This document shows, piece by piece, positions 10,830-23,030 of a stretch of 64,000 nucleotides of DNA. The notes beneath the pieces are model-generated. The model saw only the letters and a list, made by a program, of their open reading frames with translations. It was not told where the DNA came from and made no database searches. How positions within the stretch are numbered: position 1 is the first letter of the stretch; every line of letters starts with the position of its first letter. The DNA comes from Amborella trichopoda. Lineage: Eukaryota; Streptophyta; Magnoliopsida; Amborellales; Amborellaceae. Where the stretch lies: positions 876,492 to 940,491 of the forward strand of contig NW_006497672.1 in NCBI RefSeq assembly GCF_000471905.2, in the 5' to 3' direction. The position numbers were made by a program, and so were the translations under genes.

Positions 10830-11980
10830 CAAGCTAAAAAATGTGGTAAAAACCTGAAAAAGGCATCACAAAGAAAATTAGAAAAAAAAAAAATGGACAT
10901 GGTGAAAACCGGAAAAAGCATCACGGGTAAAAAAAAAAAGGAATAAAAAGATCTCCAAGAAGGAGCTTTCGATGAAAAACACTTAAAGTACAAACAAGTA
11001 CTTACAAGTTCCAATAATACTGCATAAGCAGACCCTGAGGATGAAGACTCTTCCTAAACGCTGCATGTTCCCAATAGAATCAACTCAGAAAGATGTAGGA
11101 GGGTGACATGAATTGAAAACCAAAGTGATTTCGATGGACCCTGAAAAACGTTGACATCCTCCAAGATGGAAGCCGACAAGAATCCAGAGGACTCTTCATG
11201 GATCTGCGAAGCAGAGGATGAAAGCTTCAAAGGTAAAAAGACAGTTTCGTGATTTCTAAGTTCTCACGATCCCACAAGGGAATCCTTTCATCATCTTTGG
11301 GAAAAATATAACAAATAAAATCACCACCAAAGGGGCTACAGGTGGCAAAACTGTAAGATCCATCCCTTTTAAAGATGTTGTTTCAATTTGATTGTTAAAA
11401 CCATCCATTTTCAAAACCATTCTCTTTTTAGAATGGAGTTCCTCCATTACTACAAGAGGTTAAACTATTAGTCATTTGACCTCGCTCTTGAAGCCAACTT
11501 CCTATGTCTGTTATGAAGGCTTGAAACTAGCTAGGCACTCCATGGTTGTATGAGTATAACTACCAACTACCACATATAGGAGATGGGTGAACCTCGTCAA
11601 TGACGAAATTGGCTAGTTTGGGAGCATTTTGCTCTCGACTAGATCCCCTGAGGCAAAATGAGGCATGCTCATCCCTATGTGTGCGTACGATGACCCAATA
11701 GCTGGAAACTTGAGACAGAAACCGTACAACTAGGGAGCTGAATTTGTAAAGAATCAGTTTGAAAATTGTGTGCAAGGAAAGTGTTGTACTCTAACAATTG
11801 CACACGTACAAAGTTGAACAAGAACCCACCAACAAGGGCAATAAAGAAAAGACAAGAAAGTTTTCAAGCTGCCCATAATAGGGGCAAAGGTCAAAAGCCC
11901 CTTTTCTCAACCAATTCTAAAAAAAAAAAAAAAATTCAAAAAAATAATAATAAAAAAAGAATAACAAAAAAATAAATAAT
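10830..11980 (+). mobile_element. Family A 3' noncoding region, copy 1, first part
   Basis: There is no supported gene here. The sequence is purine-rich near 10860-10960 and aligns with 24878-26074 in copy 2. Confidence 0.6.
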
Positions 11981-12228
11981 TTGCTCATCAGCGGCACGAG
12001 CCTTAACTGCTGACCAATTTTCCAAATTGTTCAAAAAATTAGTAAAAAAATCAAAAAGAAAAAAACTTTATGCTCCTTAGTGACACGAGCCTAAACTGCA
12101 AACCAATCTTTTTTTTAAAAAAAAAAAATTATTTGCTTCTTGGTGGCATGAGCCTAAACTGCCAACCGGCTTCAAAATCTTTTGCTCCATGGTGGCATGA
12201 GGCTAAACTGCCAACCAGGATTCAGATT
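11981..12228 (+). repeat. Degenerate 55-65 bp repeat x 4, copy 1
   Basis: Four units each carry the order TTGCTC, GGTGGCATGAGCC, TAAACTGCCAACC, separated by A-rich runs of varying length. They lead directly into the 37-bp array. Confidence 0.65.
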
Positions 12229-12706
12229 GTCAAACTCGTGCGACATTAAAAAATCTAGCTAACATGTCAAACTCGTGCAACGTTAAAAAGCCAAGCTAAC
12301 ACGTCAAACTCGTGCGACGTTAAAAACTTGAGCTAACACGTCAAACTCGCGTAATGTAAAAAAACCGAGCTAACACGTCAAACTCATGCGACGTTAAAAA
12401 AACAAGCTAACACGTCAAACTTGTGTGACATTAAAAAACCGAGCTAACACGTCAAACTCGTGTGACATTAAAAAGCTTAGCTAACACATCAAACTCTTGC
12501 AACGTTAAAATCTGAGTTAATACATCAAACTCATGCGACGTTAAAAACCCGAGCAAACATGTCAAACTCGTGCGACATTAAAAAGCCGAGCTAACATGAC
12601 ATTCTCGTGCGACATTAAAAAATCGAGCTAACATGTCAAACTCGTGTGACATTAAAAACCGAGCTAACATGTCAAACTCGTATGACGTGAAAAAGTCAAG
12701 CTAATA
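12229..12706 (+). repeat. 37-bp tandem array x 13, copy 1
   Basis: Thirteen units have the pattern CGTCAAACTCGTGCGACGTT then AAAAA, two or three variable bases, and GAGCTAACA. Units differ mostly at CpG positions. The copy 2 array (26325-26804) also has 13 units. Tandem repeats at this place are common in Tat-type elements and are a known source of plant satellites. Confidence 0.88.
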
Positions 12707-12915
12707 TGTCTAGCCCCTTATGACGTAAAAGGTCGGGTCATTCAGTTCCACATCAAACTCGTGCGACGTAAAAGAGCTGAGACAGATAACATCTAGCTCC
12801 ATATGACACTAAAGGTCGGGTGGAACCAGTTCAATGTCAAACTCGTGTGATGTAAAAGAGTCGAGACAAGTACTGTCTATCCCCGTATGATGTAAAAGGT
12901 CAGGTGTATCATCCA
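12707..12915 (+). repeat. About 85-bp composite repeat x 2.5, copy 1
   Basis: Units near 12707, 12790 and 12873 alternate a TGTCTAGCCCC...ATGACGTAAAAGGTCGGGT half with a CATCAAACTCGTGCGACGTAA half. The second half resembles the 37-bp unit, so this is a higher-order derivative of it. Confidence 0.65.
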
Positions 12916-13521
12916 TCGCTGCATAACCCTAAACTTCTTAGAGAGCTCTATGATTGCAGGAGTTGAAATTGTTAATCAATATTGCTTTTCAAAATATCTT
13001 TCTCTTTTCAAAATTTTCTCCACATGTCTCATGTTTCAAAAAATTTAATTTCTTTGTTAAAATCGTAGCCTGTCCCTACTCTGAGTTCTGTTTCAAATCC
13101 CTTCCTACATTCAAAAATTTCTACAAAGACTTGTAAAAAAAAAGGAGCTTGTACACTCGTATATGATGAACACCGCGTTGCCACGATTATCGCGTTGCTG
13201 CCTCGCCTCTCTCTACGGAATTGATCAAACAAGTCTCGTCCTATAGAAAGCCTTTCCCTATAGACAGCCTTAGGAAACCCATAAGGAAATCACAAAACTT
13301 ACCAGGGTTAAAATTTTTAAACTGAGAAAACCCTGAGGTCAAGTGGCATGGCTGTAAAATCCACCTCGAGTTTCAAGCTTGCGTAACTCGTTGACACGTC
13401 ATGCCGAAAACCCTAGGATGAAAATTCCCTAGGTAGGTGAGCATGGGAGTGCAATGACATGGAGGGATAGTTGGTGTGCCATTTGGCCACATGACGTCGG
13501 GATGACATTCATCTTTGACAT
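12916..13521 (+). mobile_element. Family A 3' noncoding region, copy 1, last part
   Basis: No gene or repeat array was seen. It aligns with 27016-27621. Confidence 0.55.
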
Positions 13522-13702
13522 TCTCCTGCCCCTCAATGGACATGGAGCGTCAGAGAGTCTATTGTTGCTACTCATCTGTCCCTCAAAGGATAGGGAGTGC
13601 GTGTTTATAGGGAGTACGTGTTCGCCTGCCCCTCGAAGAGAGGGAACGACAGCGTGTCTACTTCTTTGCCACTCTCCTGTTCCTCGACGGACAGGGAGTG
13701 CC
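13522..13702 (+). repeat. Hairpin-forming repeats next to the polypurine tract, copy 1
   Basis: Four units contain CTCCTGCCCCTC or CTGTCCCTC followed by a complementary GGACAGGGAG. They are spaced about 35-60 bp and end immediately before the polypurine tract. The stems are imperfect in this copy and clearest in copy 2 (27622-27785). Confidence 0.65.
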
Positions 13703-13715
13703 CAAGAGGGGCAAT
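13703..13715 (+). other. Polypurine tract, copy 1
   Basis: CAAGAGGGGCAAT abuts the TG of LTR 2 and would prime plus-strand DNA synthesis. The copy 2 equivalent is at 27786-27798. Confidence 0.75.
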
Positions 13716-15099
13716 TGTAGACACCCGCTTTGCAAGTTCTGTGGTTTTATTAGACCCTTAGGATCAAATTGGCCTAGTAAACCAAAAATCCATAGGTTAC
13801 ACCATTTACGATGTGAGTCAGAACAATTCTGCTAGCCCAGAACCCAGCAGATGCCTGATTTGACCCGAAATCTAGTAAACATGCTATTATACCGAAAAAA
13901 TCATTAAAAATAGTAAACAAATCTGTTTTTACCCAAATTTTATTTAAGATCTTCACAAGAGGCTGCAGAAGATACCAAAAATTTAAAAACATCAATTTGG
14001 ACAATTTTTCGTTTAAGCGACCGGAGCATGCCGCCCTGGCAACACAGGGCGTGTCGCCCAAGTCATCTTGCAAATGCCCTATTTTACCAAACAAATCATT
14101 ACAAATAGTAAAAATATCCTTTTTGACTCAAATGTTTTCTGGTAGCTTCATAAGAGGCTAAGGAGCACACATGAAAAGAAAAATTTCAATTTGTACAAGC
14201 TTTGGTTGGGGCGACCCAGAGCGAGCCGGACAAGCGACACGACTCGTGCTGCCCAGGTGACATGACCGGTGCCGCCCCGGCGCCACGACCCGTGCTGCCC
14301 GGGCGCCACGACTAGTTCCGCCCAGACCCATTTTTCCCAAAACACATTTTGATTGTTTTACGTGCTTTTAGGGTTATCTTGTGGGCGGTTTGGCCGTGTG
14401 ATGCCATCCGCATCATTGAAATCCAAATTTTAAAAATAAAAGATCGGTTTAACCAAGGGATTTATGGTTACAAGATAACTCTGCCCCAACAAATCCCTCG
14501 TTCAGATGAAGTCACTTTGGGTGACCATAAAAGGATGAAAAACGAGTGGGTTGAGGGGGGACGAGACTTTTAGAAACTTTAGGCTGGAAGAGAAAATCCT
14601 AGTAGACTAGAGAGAGCTTCCTTGAGAAAACCCTACCACTCATCTTAAGCCTAAGTAAACCTAGATCTCTAGGGCACAACACCCTAATTATAGAACCATC
14701 TTCAGGGCACAAGCACCTTGGAAATCACAGATCTACTGCTCAACATCCGGATCAGAGAGGCAAAGAGAATGCTGGTGCTGATACGGGCGAGCCCTCGAAA
14801 GCTCGGGAGTCACGAGCCATCTGGCCCGGTTTGGTATCGTTTGCTTTCTTTGTTTTACTATTTTAATTTTATTTTGATTATTTTTCTTTAAAAAATCATG
14901 TTTTTGATTCTTTGGATCACGCTGGCTCCGCCACAGATTTGAGAGCAAATCTGCTTGTTTCTGGGCAGATCTGATCTCAGATCTGTATTCAATTGTTCCC
15001 ACTTTCTCTACCATTACTCTTACATTTATATTTATCAGTTGACAGTGTCATATCTCAGTGATATACATCATTAGATCGCTCGATTCTGCACGATAAATA
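13716..15099 (+). mobile_element. Family A LTR 2 (middle, shared by both copies)
   Basis: It is 1384 bp long and starts TGTAGACACC; the terminal CA is mutated to TA (15098-15099). It follows the polypurine tract of copy 1 and precedes the primer site of copy 2, so it acts as 3' LTR of one and 5' LTR of the other. There is no target duplication around it. It contains the largest cluster of GC-rich palindromic motifs (14210-14335). Confidence 0.88.
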
Positions 15100-15102
15100 G
15101 TT

Positions 15103-15120
15103 TGGCACCCACCATGGGGT
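15103..15120 (+). other. Primer binding site, tRNA-Lys type, copy 2
   Basis: TGGCACCCACCATGGGGT is one step closer to the tRNA-Lys complement than the copy 1 site (3 differences in 18). Confidence 0.75.
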
Positions 15121-16678
15121 TTTATCACGCGTGATCCGAGCATCAAAATTTCAAAAATCTCATAATTTTTTGAAACTTTGTCAGAATGTTTTAGGCACCA
15201 TTTTGTTACTGTTACCAAAGTTTCGAGTCAAAATGAAATATTTAAAAATACAAACAAATATTTTCTGTTAGATCTGCTGTCACTTTATTTTAATTTATTT
15301 TCATCAAAAAAAAATTATTTGTTGTTTCTCCAAGTTTACATTAAGATTATTTTATCAATATCTACAAGAAAAAAATATAATTATTTTGGGCGACACGGGT
15401 CGTGCCGCCCAGGTCCAAGGCGACACGCTCTCTAGTTCCCACCAACGCCCAATTCAGAATTTTTTGAAATTTTGTAGGCTGTGTCTTGGGACTTTCTTTT
15501 AACTGCTCAAAAAATTTTAGACCAAAATAAAAATTTTAAAAATACCAAAAACATATTTTGCGCTATACAGGTTTGTTCTATCGGTTGTTCTTCTATGTCA
15601 CTTTGTTTTAATTTTATTTCAGCAAAAAGTTCAATTTTTTTGCTTCTGCAAGTTTTAGTAGCCTTATTTCATCAAGATCAACAAGATAAAAATAAAACAA
15701 AAAAGCATTTTGGGCAGTCCCGGCGACATGGCCTTTGATGCCCAATCACAGAGGTCCCAGAAAAATTCTGGGACCCCACAAGCCTATTCTAGAGCCTTTT
15801 TTTGTGCTTGCTCACCAATTTTCGGCTTAAATTAATTTTTTTAAAAATATAAAAAAAATATTTTTCTTCAGATAAGTCTGTCCTTCTCCTGGCTTTTTAT
15901 TTTTTATTTTAATTTATTAATTTTGGCTGAAACTATTTTTCCCGGCTTTCACCATGCTTAGTCCAACTGTATTTCATCAAAGTTAAAAAAAGATAAAAAT
16001 TTTAAAAAAAATAAAAATAAAAATAAAAGATAAATGTACATCGAGGGCTGCTCGCACCCTCCCTAAATCGTGTCCCGTTCGAGTCACCCTCGACCTAAGT
16101 CGCGCTTGACTTAGCACGGAGTGTGCCTAATCTCACTGCTTTGACAATACATTCTTAGCGGTTCCTCACCCCTCCATTTATATTGTGCCTTGAGTGAGTT
16201 TTGCCTCGAAGCGCACATCACTAGGCTCGATCAGCGTCGAGCGCTTAGTTTTTTTCTTTTTTATTATGTGTCGCGTGCTTTGTTACACACTCTAGCACAC
16301 ACCGACTGGGAATCCCAGAAAACGAGAAAACAAATTTTTCGAAAACCCCCAAAATCCACCTAAACGGCGTGATGGGAACCTAGCTTTGAGAGTCGAGGCG
16401 GTTGGGATTTGCGTAACGTTAACTGTGAGCACCCCTCTGTAATCCTTTGCCTCAAAGAAACTCTATGTATAGTAGGACCTAGAAAAATCCAATAACAGGA
16501 GGCCAGGACCTATGCGAGGACCTATATTAGCCTAGCCGCATTTCAGTAGTTAGGAACCCTCTCTCAAGCCAAGCCTACCAAAAGAACTTTACTAGTGCAA
16601 ACATTTTTCGTGTGCTTGCTTGCTTATTTCTGATTGGTTAATCTTAGATCTCAGCCAGGACCTGCCATAGGTCCAAGC
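15121..16678 (+). mobile_element. Family A leader, copy 2 (noncoding)
   Basis: It aligns with 2208-3771. It is AT-rich with the GC-rich palindromic motif at 15386-15450. No gene was seen. Confidence 0.7.
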
Positions 16679-17105
16679 TGAACTCTGGGTCCAAGTTCAG
16701 GCTTTGACCTAGCCTAGCCCAGGTTCGAACCAGGTTCACGCCCGGGTTCGTACCTAGGTTCCCACTTGGTCCGAGTCGAAAGCTCATTCCTGGCACATCT
16801 TTGATCCATTCCAGGTCCACACCTGGTCTGATCATTAAAACTCTCTGGGTCCAAGTCAAGGCTTGTACTCAGCCTAGCCCAGGTTCGAACCAGATTCACA
16901 ACTAGGTCCGAACCTAGGCCCCCTCTTGGTCCGAGCCGAAGGTTCCTTCCTAGTTCAATTTTGATCTAGTCCAGGTCCACATTCGATCTGAGTTTCACAA
17001 CCCTCTAAGTCCAAGCCCGGCTTGCACCCAACTCAGTCCAGGTCTGTACCAAGCTCACACCCAGGTCCGAACCTAGACCCACTCTTGGTTCTAGCCGAGT
17101 CTCGC
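16679..17105 (+). repeat. Leader tandem repeat, about 160 bp x 3, copy 2
   Basis: Three units have the same internal order as at 3772-4216 (GGTCCAAG, GGTTCACACC, CGAACCTAGG, CTCTTGGTC). Confidence 0.75.
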
Positions 17106-17419
17106 ACCCATCTAGTCTAGATCTTAGTTTAGGTTCTAGCATAGATCTAATCGTAGAGTTACCTCTAAATCTAGACTAGGCTTACCCTAGTTTAGGGTCT
17201 GAATCAAAACCCATTGAGTCTAGCAAGTCTAGATTTCAGGCTAGTCTTATCCTTAGTCTTAGTTAAGGTTTTGCCTCTAGAGTCAGGCTGACTCATCCCT
17301 AGGTCATCGAGTCTAGATCTTAACTAAGCCTAGATTCTAGAACCCCTCCAAGAGTGATCACCACGTCAGTCACTCAGCTGACTGTAAATCAAACCTAAGG
17401 ACCAGTATGCTGCAATCCC

Positions 17420-19063
17420 ATGGGATTATGGCCAGAACTCGGGCCAATCCATTATCTATCGTCCAGGTCTTCAGTTAGAAGCCAAGTCCCAGGGACCACT
17501 CCTTATCCTGAGCTCTATATGGTTCAAAAAGTTGGCTCCACCAGAAAAACATTGAACAGTCAGGGGGTCCAACCGGGCATTGTCCTACAGGGAACCTTAC
17601 GTAACCACAGTAGGAGCCGTTTGACCTTAGGCAACCAAAGCAGGAGTCGTGCGAGGGAAGAAGTTCAAGCGGCATCTAACATTAATTCCCACAACTCGAA
17701 CCATTCCCACAACTCGAACCAAGATAACCCCGAGATGCAACGATCTCAGAACCAGGACCCACCTAGGTTTAGGGGATCCAATCCAACCTCAAGCCACCAT
17801 AATACAGCCCACGATGTCTTGAACAATGTACACAGCAGTTGCGTCAATCTAGACCAACCCTTAGGTGAGATAGGCATCCAGGCTGCCCTCAAAAGTCTAG
17901 TTGACTTAAGTTGCACAGTTCATGCCCCAGTTCATGGGTTGGTCCAAAACCAACCTAATAGTATAAGTCAACTCATAGCACAACCGAGTCAGTCGATTCT
18001 TCAATCGGTCCCTCCTGTATATTCGATCCAACCAACCGTGCAGTTTTCGCAACCAGTGGCGATGCCTATGGGTCAGCATGCCCCTCAAGGACAAATGTGT
18101 CAAACCGCTCTGGTAACCGCGGCTCATCCGTCACAGGCCCAAGCAGGCCAACATCTACCCCAAGTCTCGACTCATCACTCTATGCTTGGGAACCCACCGA
18201 CTGGTGAGCTTACTCTCATGTCGAATACCCAACAAGAAGGCACCTTAAAAGCGATACAAGATATGCTTATAAGGAAGGGTATGCATGAAATCCTGCACCC
18301 AAAGGCCTATGTTCAAGAGACCCTTGGAGGCATGGAAGACCTTCCCCCTGGGTTTTTCATCCCAGAGTTTAAAAAAAAATTCAATAGGAAGAGTGAACCA
18401 GATATTCATGTCAACACGTACCTCCTCTCCGTCTGAGCCTTGCGAGACAAGCCTTACCAGTTGAAGGCCCTGTTTTCACAAACTTTGACCGATGAGGCTT
18501 TAAAATAACATCAGAGAGTAATGACCACTCAACCACACATAACTTCAAATGAAATGTTCAACCAGTTCGTCTCTCATTACCATGGGTCGACACCGAGATC
18601 TTTTTCCTTGGGCGAGCTCAGTGCAACCAAACGAAACCTTGGAGAATCCTTTGAGGATTTTATCAGTCGATTTCGCGAGGCGGCGATGCGGGTCATCGAA
18701 TGTCTGCTTACGGACCCAGCTAAATCCCCATGGCCTTAGAAAATGCAGCTGCTAAATACATGACCTTCTTTAGCCAGGGTCTTATCCCCCACTCTTTCGA
18801 CTCCATGATCGAGTGGGTGGCGCGACATGAAAAGGGCGAGAGGGACACCCCTCAGTACTAGGCCCGATAACATACCCATCACGACTCCTCAAAATAAAAA
18901 TAAGAGCAATGGAAAGGGGAAAGCTTCCGGTTAGGTTAACGAAATTGTCGTTAACAGACCCGCTCAAGGTTCAGCCACCCAGCACAATAATATGAATCAA
19001 AATCAAAGGGGTCAACCTAGAGGTAACACTCAAAATAACAATCTATGGCGAGAGGACAACTTC
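17420..19063 (+). pseudogene. gag: Family A gag, copy 2
   Basis: This is the better preserved gag copy. The first 1017 bp are open (338 codons from 17420). They comprise an N-terminal region rich in S, N, Q and R (low complexity, about residues 50-120), a proline/glutamine-rich middle, and the start of the gag core, which contains ETLGGMEDLPPGF. A stop at 18434-18436 replaces a conserved position. The core continues to 18737 in a shifted frame with RSFSLGELSATKRNLGESFE and DFISRFREAAMR, the typical helical gag segment. More frame changes follow to 19063. The true start could lie upstream, since 17106-17419 also aligns with the leader. Confidence 0.78.
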
Positions 19064-20460
19064 CCCCCTCTCAGAGACCCGTTAGAAAAGGTACTGGAGT
19101 TATTGAAGAAAAACATGGTTCAACTCCCACCACCATCTGAACCACCATTTGAGTTAAGGATAAGAACTGATGCTGCAAGTGGCATAGAAACCATGCCCAT
19201 GACAGTCAAAACTGTTCCTACTTGAAGCGAGTGATTCAAGGGTTGATTAATAGGGGCGACATCACTGTCAGACCTAGAAGTCAACCTGTTGAAGAACCTA
19301 ATCAAAAGATGGGTATCTTTACCAACCCTCTCACCAAAATTATGGCCACAACGACCGAAGAAAAGGGAGCTCTGAGTAACTCAAAGGAGGATGTTATCAT
19401 TCACATGATTGAAAATGGAAACGAAGAAGATGATCCCAACCAATTCATATTTGCTTGTGATCATCATCTCCAAGAAGTTTAAGAAGATCTTTTGACTCTT
19501 CTTTGAGGAAATTCTTCGTCCCCGAACTCTGATGATCCTCTTAAGTGGGACCAGTATGATGAAGATGATGCCCTCAAGATTGATATGGTCAAAGCAAAAA
19601 AAGGGATCATCTTCCAAACAAGGGGCCAACACCCAGAGGTCTCCCATTACTCTTACTAGGGCTGACCCTCTCGAGCTTTAAACAGGTGAAGTTGATTCCT
19701 TAACCTGAAGAGGTCAGGTGTTCAAACCCATCCAATTGATGGCGGACGCTCTTGATGAAAGAATGGGAGCCACTTCAATAGCCAAACCACTGGCAAGGGT
19801 TGCGGATCATGAACCTAATAAAAGAACTTAAGGATTAGCAACCACCTATGATCTACCGACTCATCTCAAGAATATTCAGGCTCAAATCCATCTTGGAGCT
19901 CCTTGAGAATTCACCAACACATAGAACGCAAATTGAAAAGTTTCTTACTGACACCCACATCCCGAGAAACACATAGCCGAATGAGTTATGCGGTATGATC
20001 AACCAACTAATGGCACCAACGCCAATGATATTCATGGATGATGACATCCCGGCTAATGTCAATCGCTTTCATGTCCAACCTCTTCATATCACTATTTTCA
20101 TGAAAGGATATGAGATAAGGAGAGTGTTGGTTGATAATGGGGCATCCCTGAATATATGCCCTTTGAGTGAAGCAGATAGGCAATAGCCAGGATGACTTCG
20201 AGCTATGCCAACTAATTATCGTCGCATATGACGGGACCAAGAGGAAAGCTGAAGGCATATTTCCTCTCACACTTAAGATCGGTCCCACTATCTAGGTGAT
20301 AAATTTTTATGTTTTAGACATAAAACCTTCATTCAACATGTTGCTAGGCAGACCATGGCTACATGAGAACCTCGTGGTCACCTCAACACTCCGTGAATGC
20401 CTCAAGTTTCGATTAAAACGGCATTGCAAAGGTATTCGTTGAACCCCCTGCCTATTCCAA
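19064..20460 (+). pseudogene. Family A gag-pol linker and aspartic protease, copy 2
   Basis: A linker (19064-19690) includes KRVIQGLINRGDITVRPR and an acidic run. The protease domain is best read from 19995: it has the conserved LHITIFMKGYEIRRVLVDNG core with DNGAS at the active site, then NICPLSEADRQ ending at a stop (20184-20186) where copy 1 reads a glycine-isoleucine pair. The C-terminal motif LLGRPWLHE is intact at about 20341-20367. Several stops lie upstream (for example in the linker at 19480 and 19505). The same region at 6060-6760 has a different set of breaks, so the two copies decayed separately. Confidence 0.75.
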
Positions 20461-20579
20461 TTCCAGCATACATAGCGAAAACCTGATCGTAGGAGTCAAG
20501 CTCGGAGAAATTTCGCTCGCTTCCTTCGAGCAAGCTGATTGTCAGAGGCCGATGATCCCGTTCCTCAAATTTTGCAAAC

Positions 20580-21234
20580 TTTCGCATCGATGGAGGAGAT
20601 CATCCATTACCAACATCGATATGGCTTCGGGTCCCTTGAAACCTGACACATGCTCTTCTCCTAAGGTTTCCAACCTGGTTATGGCTTGGGAAGTCAAGAG
20701 CAAGGCGTAAAGGAAGTGATTTTTGCATCACTTGAAGCCAAAACTGGAAAAGGGGATCGAAGAGGGCTCGGGTGTACTCTCAACCTATTTCAAATCAGGA
20801 TAAAGCCTTCAAGCCCTTCGTGCTTCATATTAGGGGGCATTCAAAGCCTCGATCCTGTCGATGCCCATCCTTTAAAATCGTCGAAAGTGATCCTTGATTC
20901 CCCAACAGGGAATAACTCTTCTCCACATCTCAACACACACAAGAACTGGGAATTGAATATCTTTTCGCTGACATGGATTTGAAGGTATGCACAATCGGCT
21001 CTAATCAGCCAAGGGTGCTCATACACCAACACCAACCCAAGGACACCAGCGGTACCTCCACGTCTCGGTGCCCAAAAATTGATAGGCGCAGGGTGGCCAT
21101 CTAACCGCCCTACGCACCCAGTCCCCAATATTTCTCTCGCGAGTCCCATAAGGGACACCTCTTGCGACATTTTAAAAACCATGGAAAATTCGAAACATGA
21201 TAAAAATGATAATAATGAAAAAGAATTTTAAAAA
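20580..21234 (+). pseudogene. G-patch-bearing linker, copy 2
   Basis: The G-patch core G.QPGYGLGSQEQG is readable across 20670-20712, and the frame continues open to 20979 with KTGKGDRRGLGC. The rest aligns with copy 1 7250-7559 but has lost about 40 bp near 21045. The second RT-side part has no recognised domain. Confidence 0.6.
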
Positions 21235-22640
21235 ATGGCTCTCACTCAAGATAGCCTAATACTGTGCATAATACCCAAGATGATGAATTGGACGACCAAG
21301 ATAAAGATCAAGAGACTCAAGAGTCTGAAGAAATCTCTCAGCCAGAGGAACTTACTTCCCATGTTGAGCCATTCAAGAAGAGGTTTGATGGTGACCCAAC
21401 GGCTATCATCGAAGAGACGAATGACGTAAACCTAGGAACTGAGAAGGACCCAAGGTTAACCCAGATTGGAACCTCCTTATGTTCTGAAGAGTAGAAAATT
21501 GTGATTTCCTTTCTCAAGGAATATCGCGATGTCTTTGCCTGGTCATACGATGATATGTCAGGGGTAGATCCCACAATTTTACAATATCACCTAGTATTTA
21601 ATAAAGGGGCAAGGCTGTAAGATAGAAGCTCTGACATCAAAAGACTCATCTTGAGCTCTAAATCAAGGAAGAAATCGACAAACTGCTCAAGGTGAAGTTC
21701 ATCACCCCTATCGATTACTCGGAATGGTTGGCCAACATAGTGGTCGTACCCAAGAAAGTTGGTAGGATACGAGTTTGTGTCGACTACCGAGGCCTCAATA
21801 AGACATGTCCCTATGACAATTTTCCATTACCAAATATAGATGCCTTGGTCGACAACACTGCGGGGCAATAAATGTTATCATTCATGGATGGCTTCTTGAG
21901 TTTCAACCAAATCCTTACGGTAGAAGAAGACCAAATCAAGACGTCTTTCATAACGCAATGGGGAACCTACTGTTACAAAGTCATGCCCTTCGGTCTGAAA
22001 AATGCATGAGCAACTTATCAACGGGCAATACTAGCATGTACCATGATCTAATGCATATCAANNNNNNNNNNNNNNNNNNNNNNNNNNNNNNNNNNNNNNN
22101 NNNNNNNNNNNNNNNNNNNNNNNNNNNNNNNNNNNNNNNNNNNNNNNNNNNNNNNNNNNNNNNNNNNNNNNNNNNNNNNNNNNNNNNNNNNNNNNNNNNN
22201 NNNNNNNNNNNNNNNNNNNNNNNNNNNNNNNNNNNNNNNNNNNNNNNNNNNNNNNNNNNNNNNNNNNNNNNNNNNNNNNNNNNNNNNNNNNNNNNNNNNN
22301 NNNAGACTACCTCAAACATCAACTCAAACTCAATCCACAAAAACGTGTCTTTAAAGTTGAATCTATCAAATTACAAGGCTTTATAGTGAGCCAAAGAGGC
22401 ATTGAGGTGGACCCGTAAAAAATACGAGCCATCATTAAAATGTCTCCTACCCGAAACATCAGAGAAATTTGTGGGCTACAAGGTCGCATACAAACCCTTA
22501 AATGTTTCATTTCACAACTGGCAGATAAGTGCGCACCATTCAGTAGACTCCTTAAGAAGGACACCCCATTCATATGGGACAATGAATGCCAAGAGGCGTT
22601 CGATCAAATCAAAGAGCCTCACCAAGCCTCCTATCGTCAA
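21235..22640 (+). pseudogene. Family A reverse transcriptase, copy 2
   Basis: This copy keeps the block deleted in copy 1. A segment read across 21655-21800 gives EEIDKLLKVKFI...WLANIVVVPKK and the motif RICVDYR-like RVCVDYRGLNK, followed by NFPLPNIDALVDN, FMDGF and SFITQWGTYCYKVMPFGLKN up to 22005. A 242-base gap (22062-22303) removes the catalytic YxDD. The thumb-like end (LKHQLKLNPQK-type) and the start of the connection (RNIREICGLQGRIQ) follow. There are stops and frameshifts throughout, so it is inactive. Confidence 0.8.
22062..22303. other. Assembly gap (242 N)
   Basis: The run of N falls inside RT, at the same place as the 20-N gap of copy 1. Confidence 0.95.
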
Positions 22641-23030
22641 TCCTCCTAGTCTAGATAAACCCATGTTCCTATACATGTTAGTGAAGGACAAGACCATGGG
22701 AGCAATGTTAGGACAATATAACAACCATGAAAAAGAACAAACGATATAATATATCAGCAAAACCATAATCGACTATGAGACAAGATACATGGATGTGGAG
22801 AAACACTGCCTAACACTTATGTGGGCCATGCAGAAACTAAGACATTATGTATTGTCTCATTATGTCAACCTCATATCAAAAATTGCTCCACTCAAGTACC
22901 TATTAGAGAGGCCAGTCCTCAACGAACGTTTGGCAAAGTGGAGAATGATATTGAGCGAGTTCGAGATTGAGTATGTCACTCAAAAATCGGTCAAAGGACA
23001 AGCCATTGCTGACCACATAGTTGAACACGC
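22641..23030 (+). pseudogene. Family A RNase H (first domain), copy 2
   Basis: KPMFLYMLVKDKTMGAMLGQ is at about 22660-22715, with a stop at 22747-22749 at the same conserved position as in copy 1, so that stop probably predates the duplication. From 22789 the frame is open: DVEKHCLTLMWAMQKLRHYV, then KWRMILSEFEIEYVTQ and KGQAIADHIVEHAL. Confidence 0.77.

Noticed and set aside
12229..12706. Regular 37-bp repeats that look like a CRISPR array
   Set aside because: Units are head-to-tail with no unique spacers, in a plant retrotransposon 3' region, and the same array recurs in the second copy.
13716..15099. LTR 2 as an independent nested insertion or solo LTR
   Set aside because: There is no target duplication around it; it joins a polypurine tract directly to a primer site.
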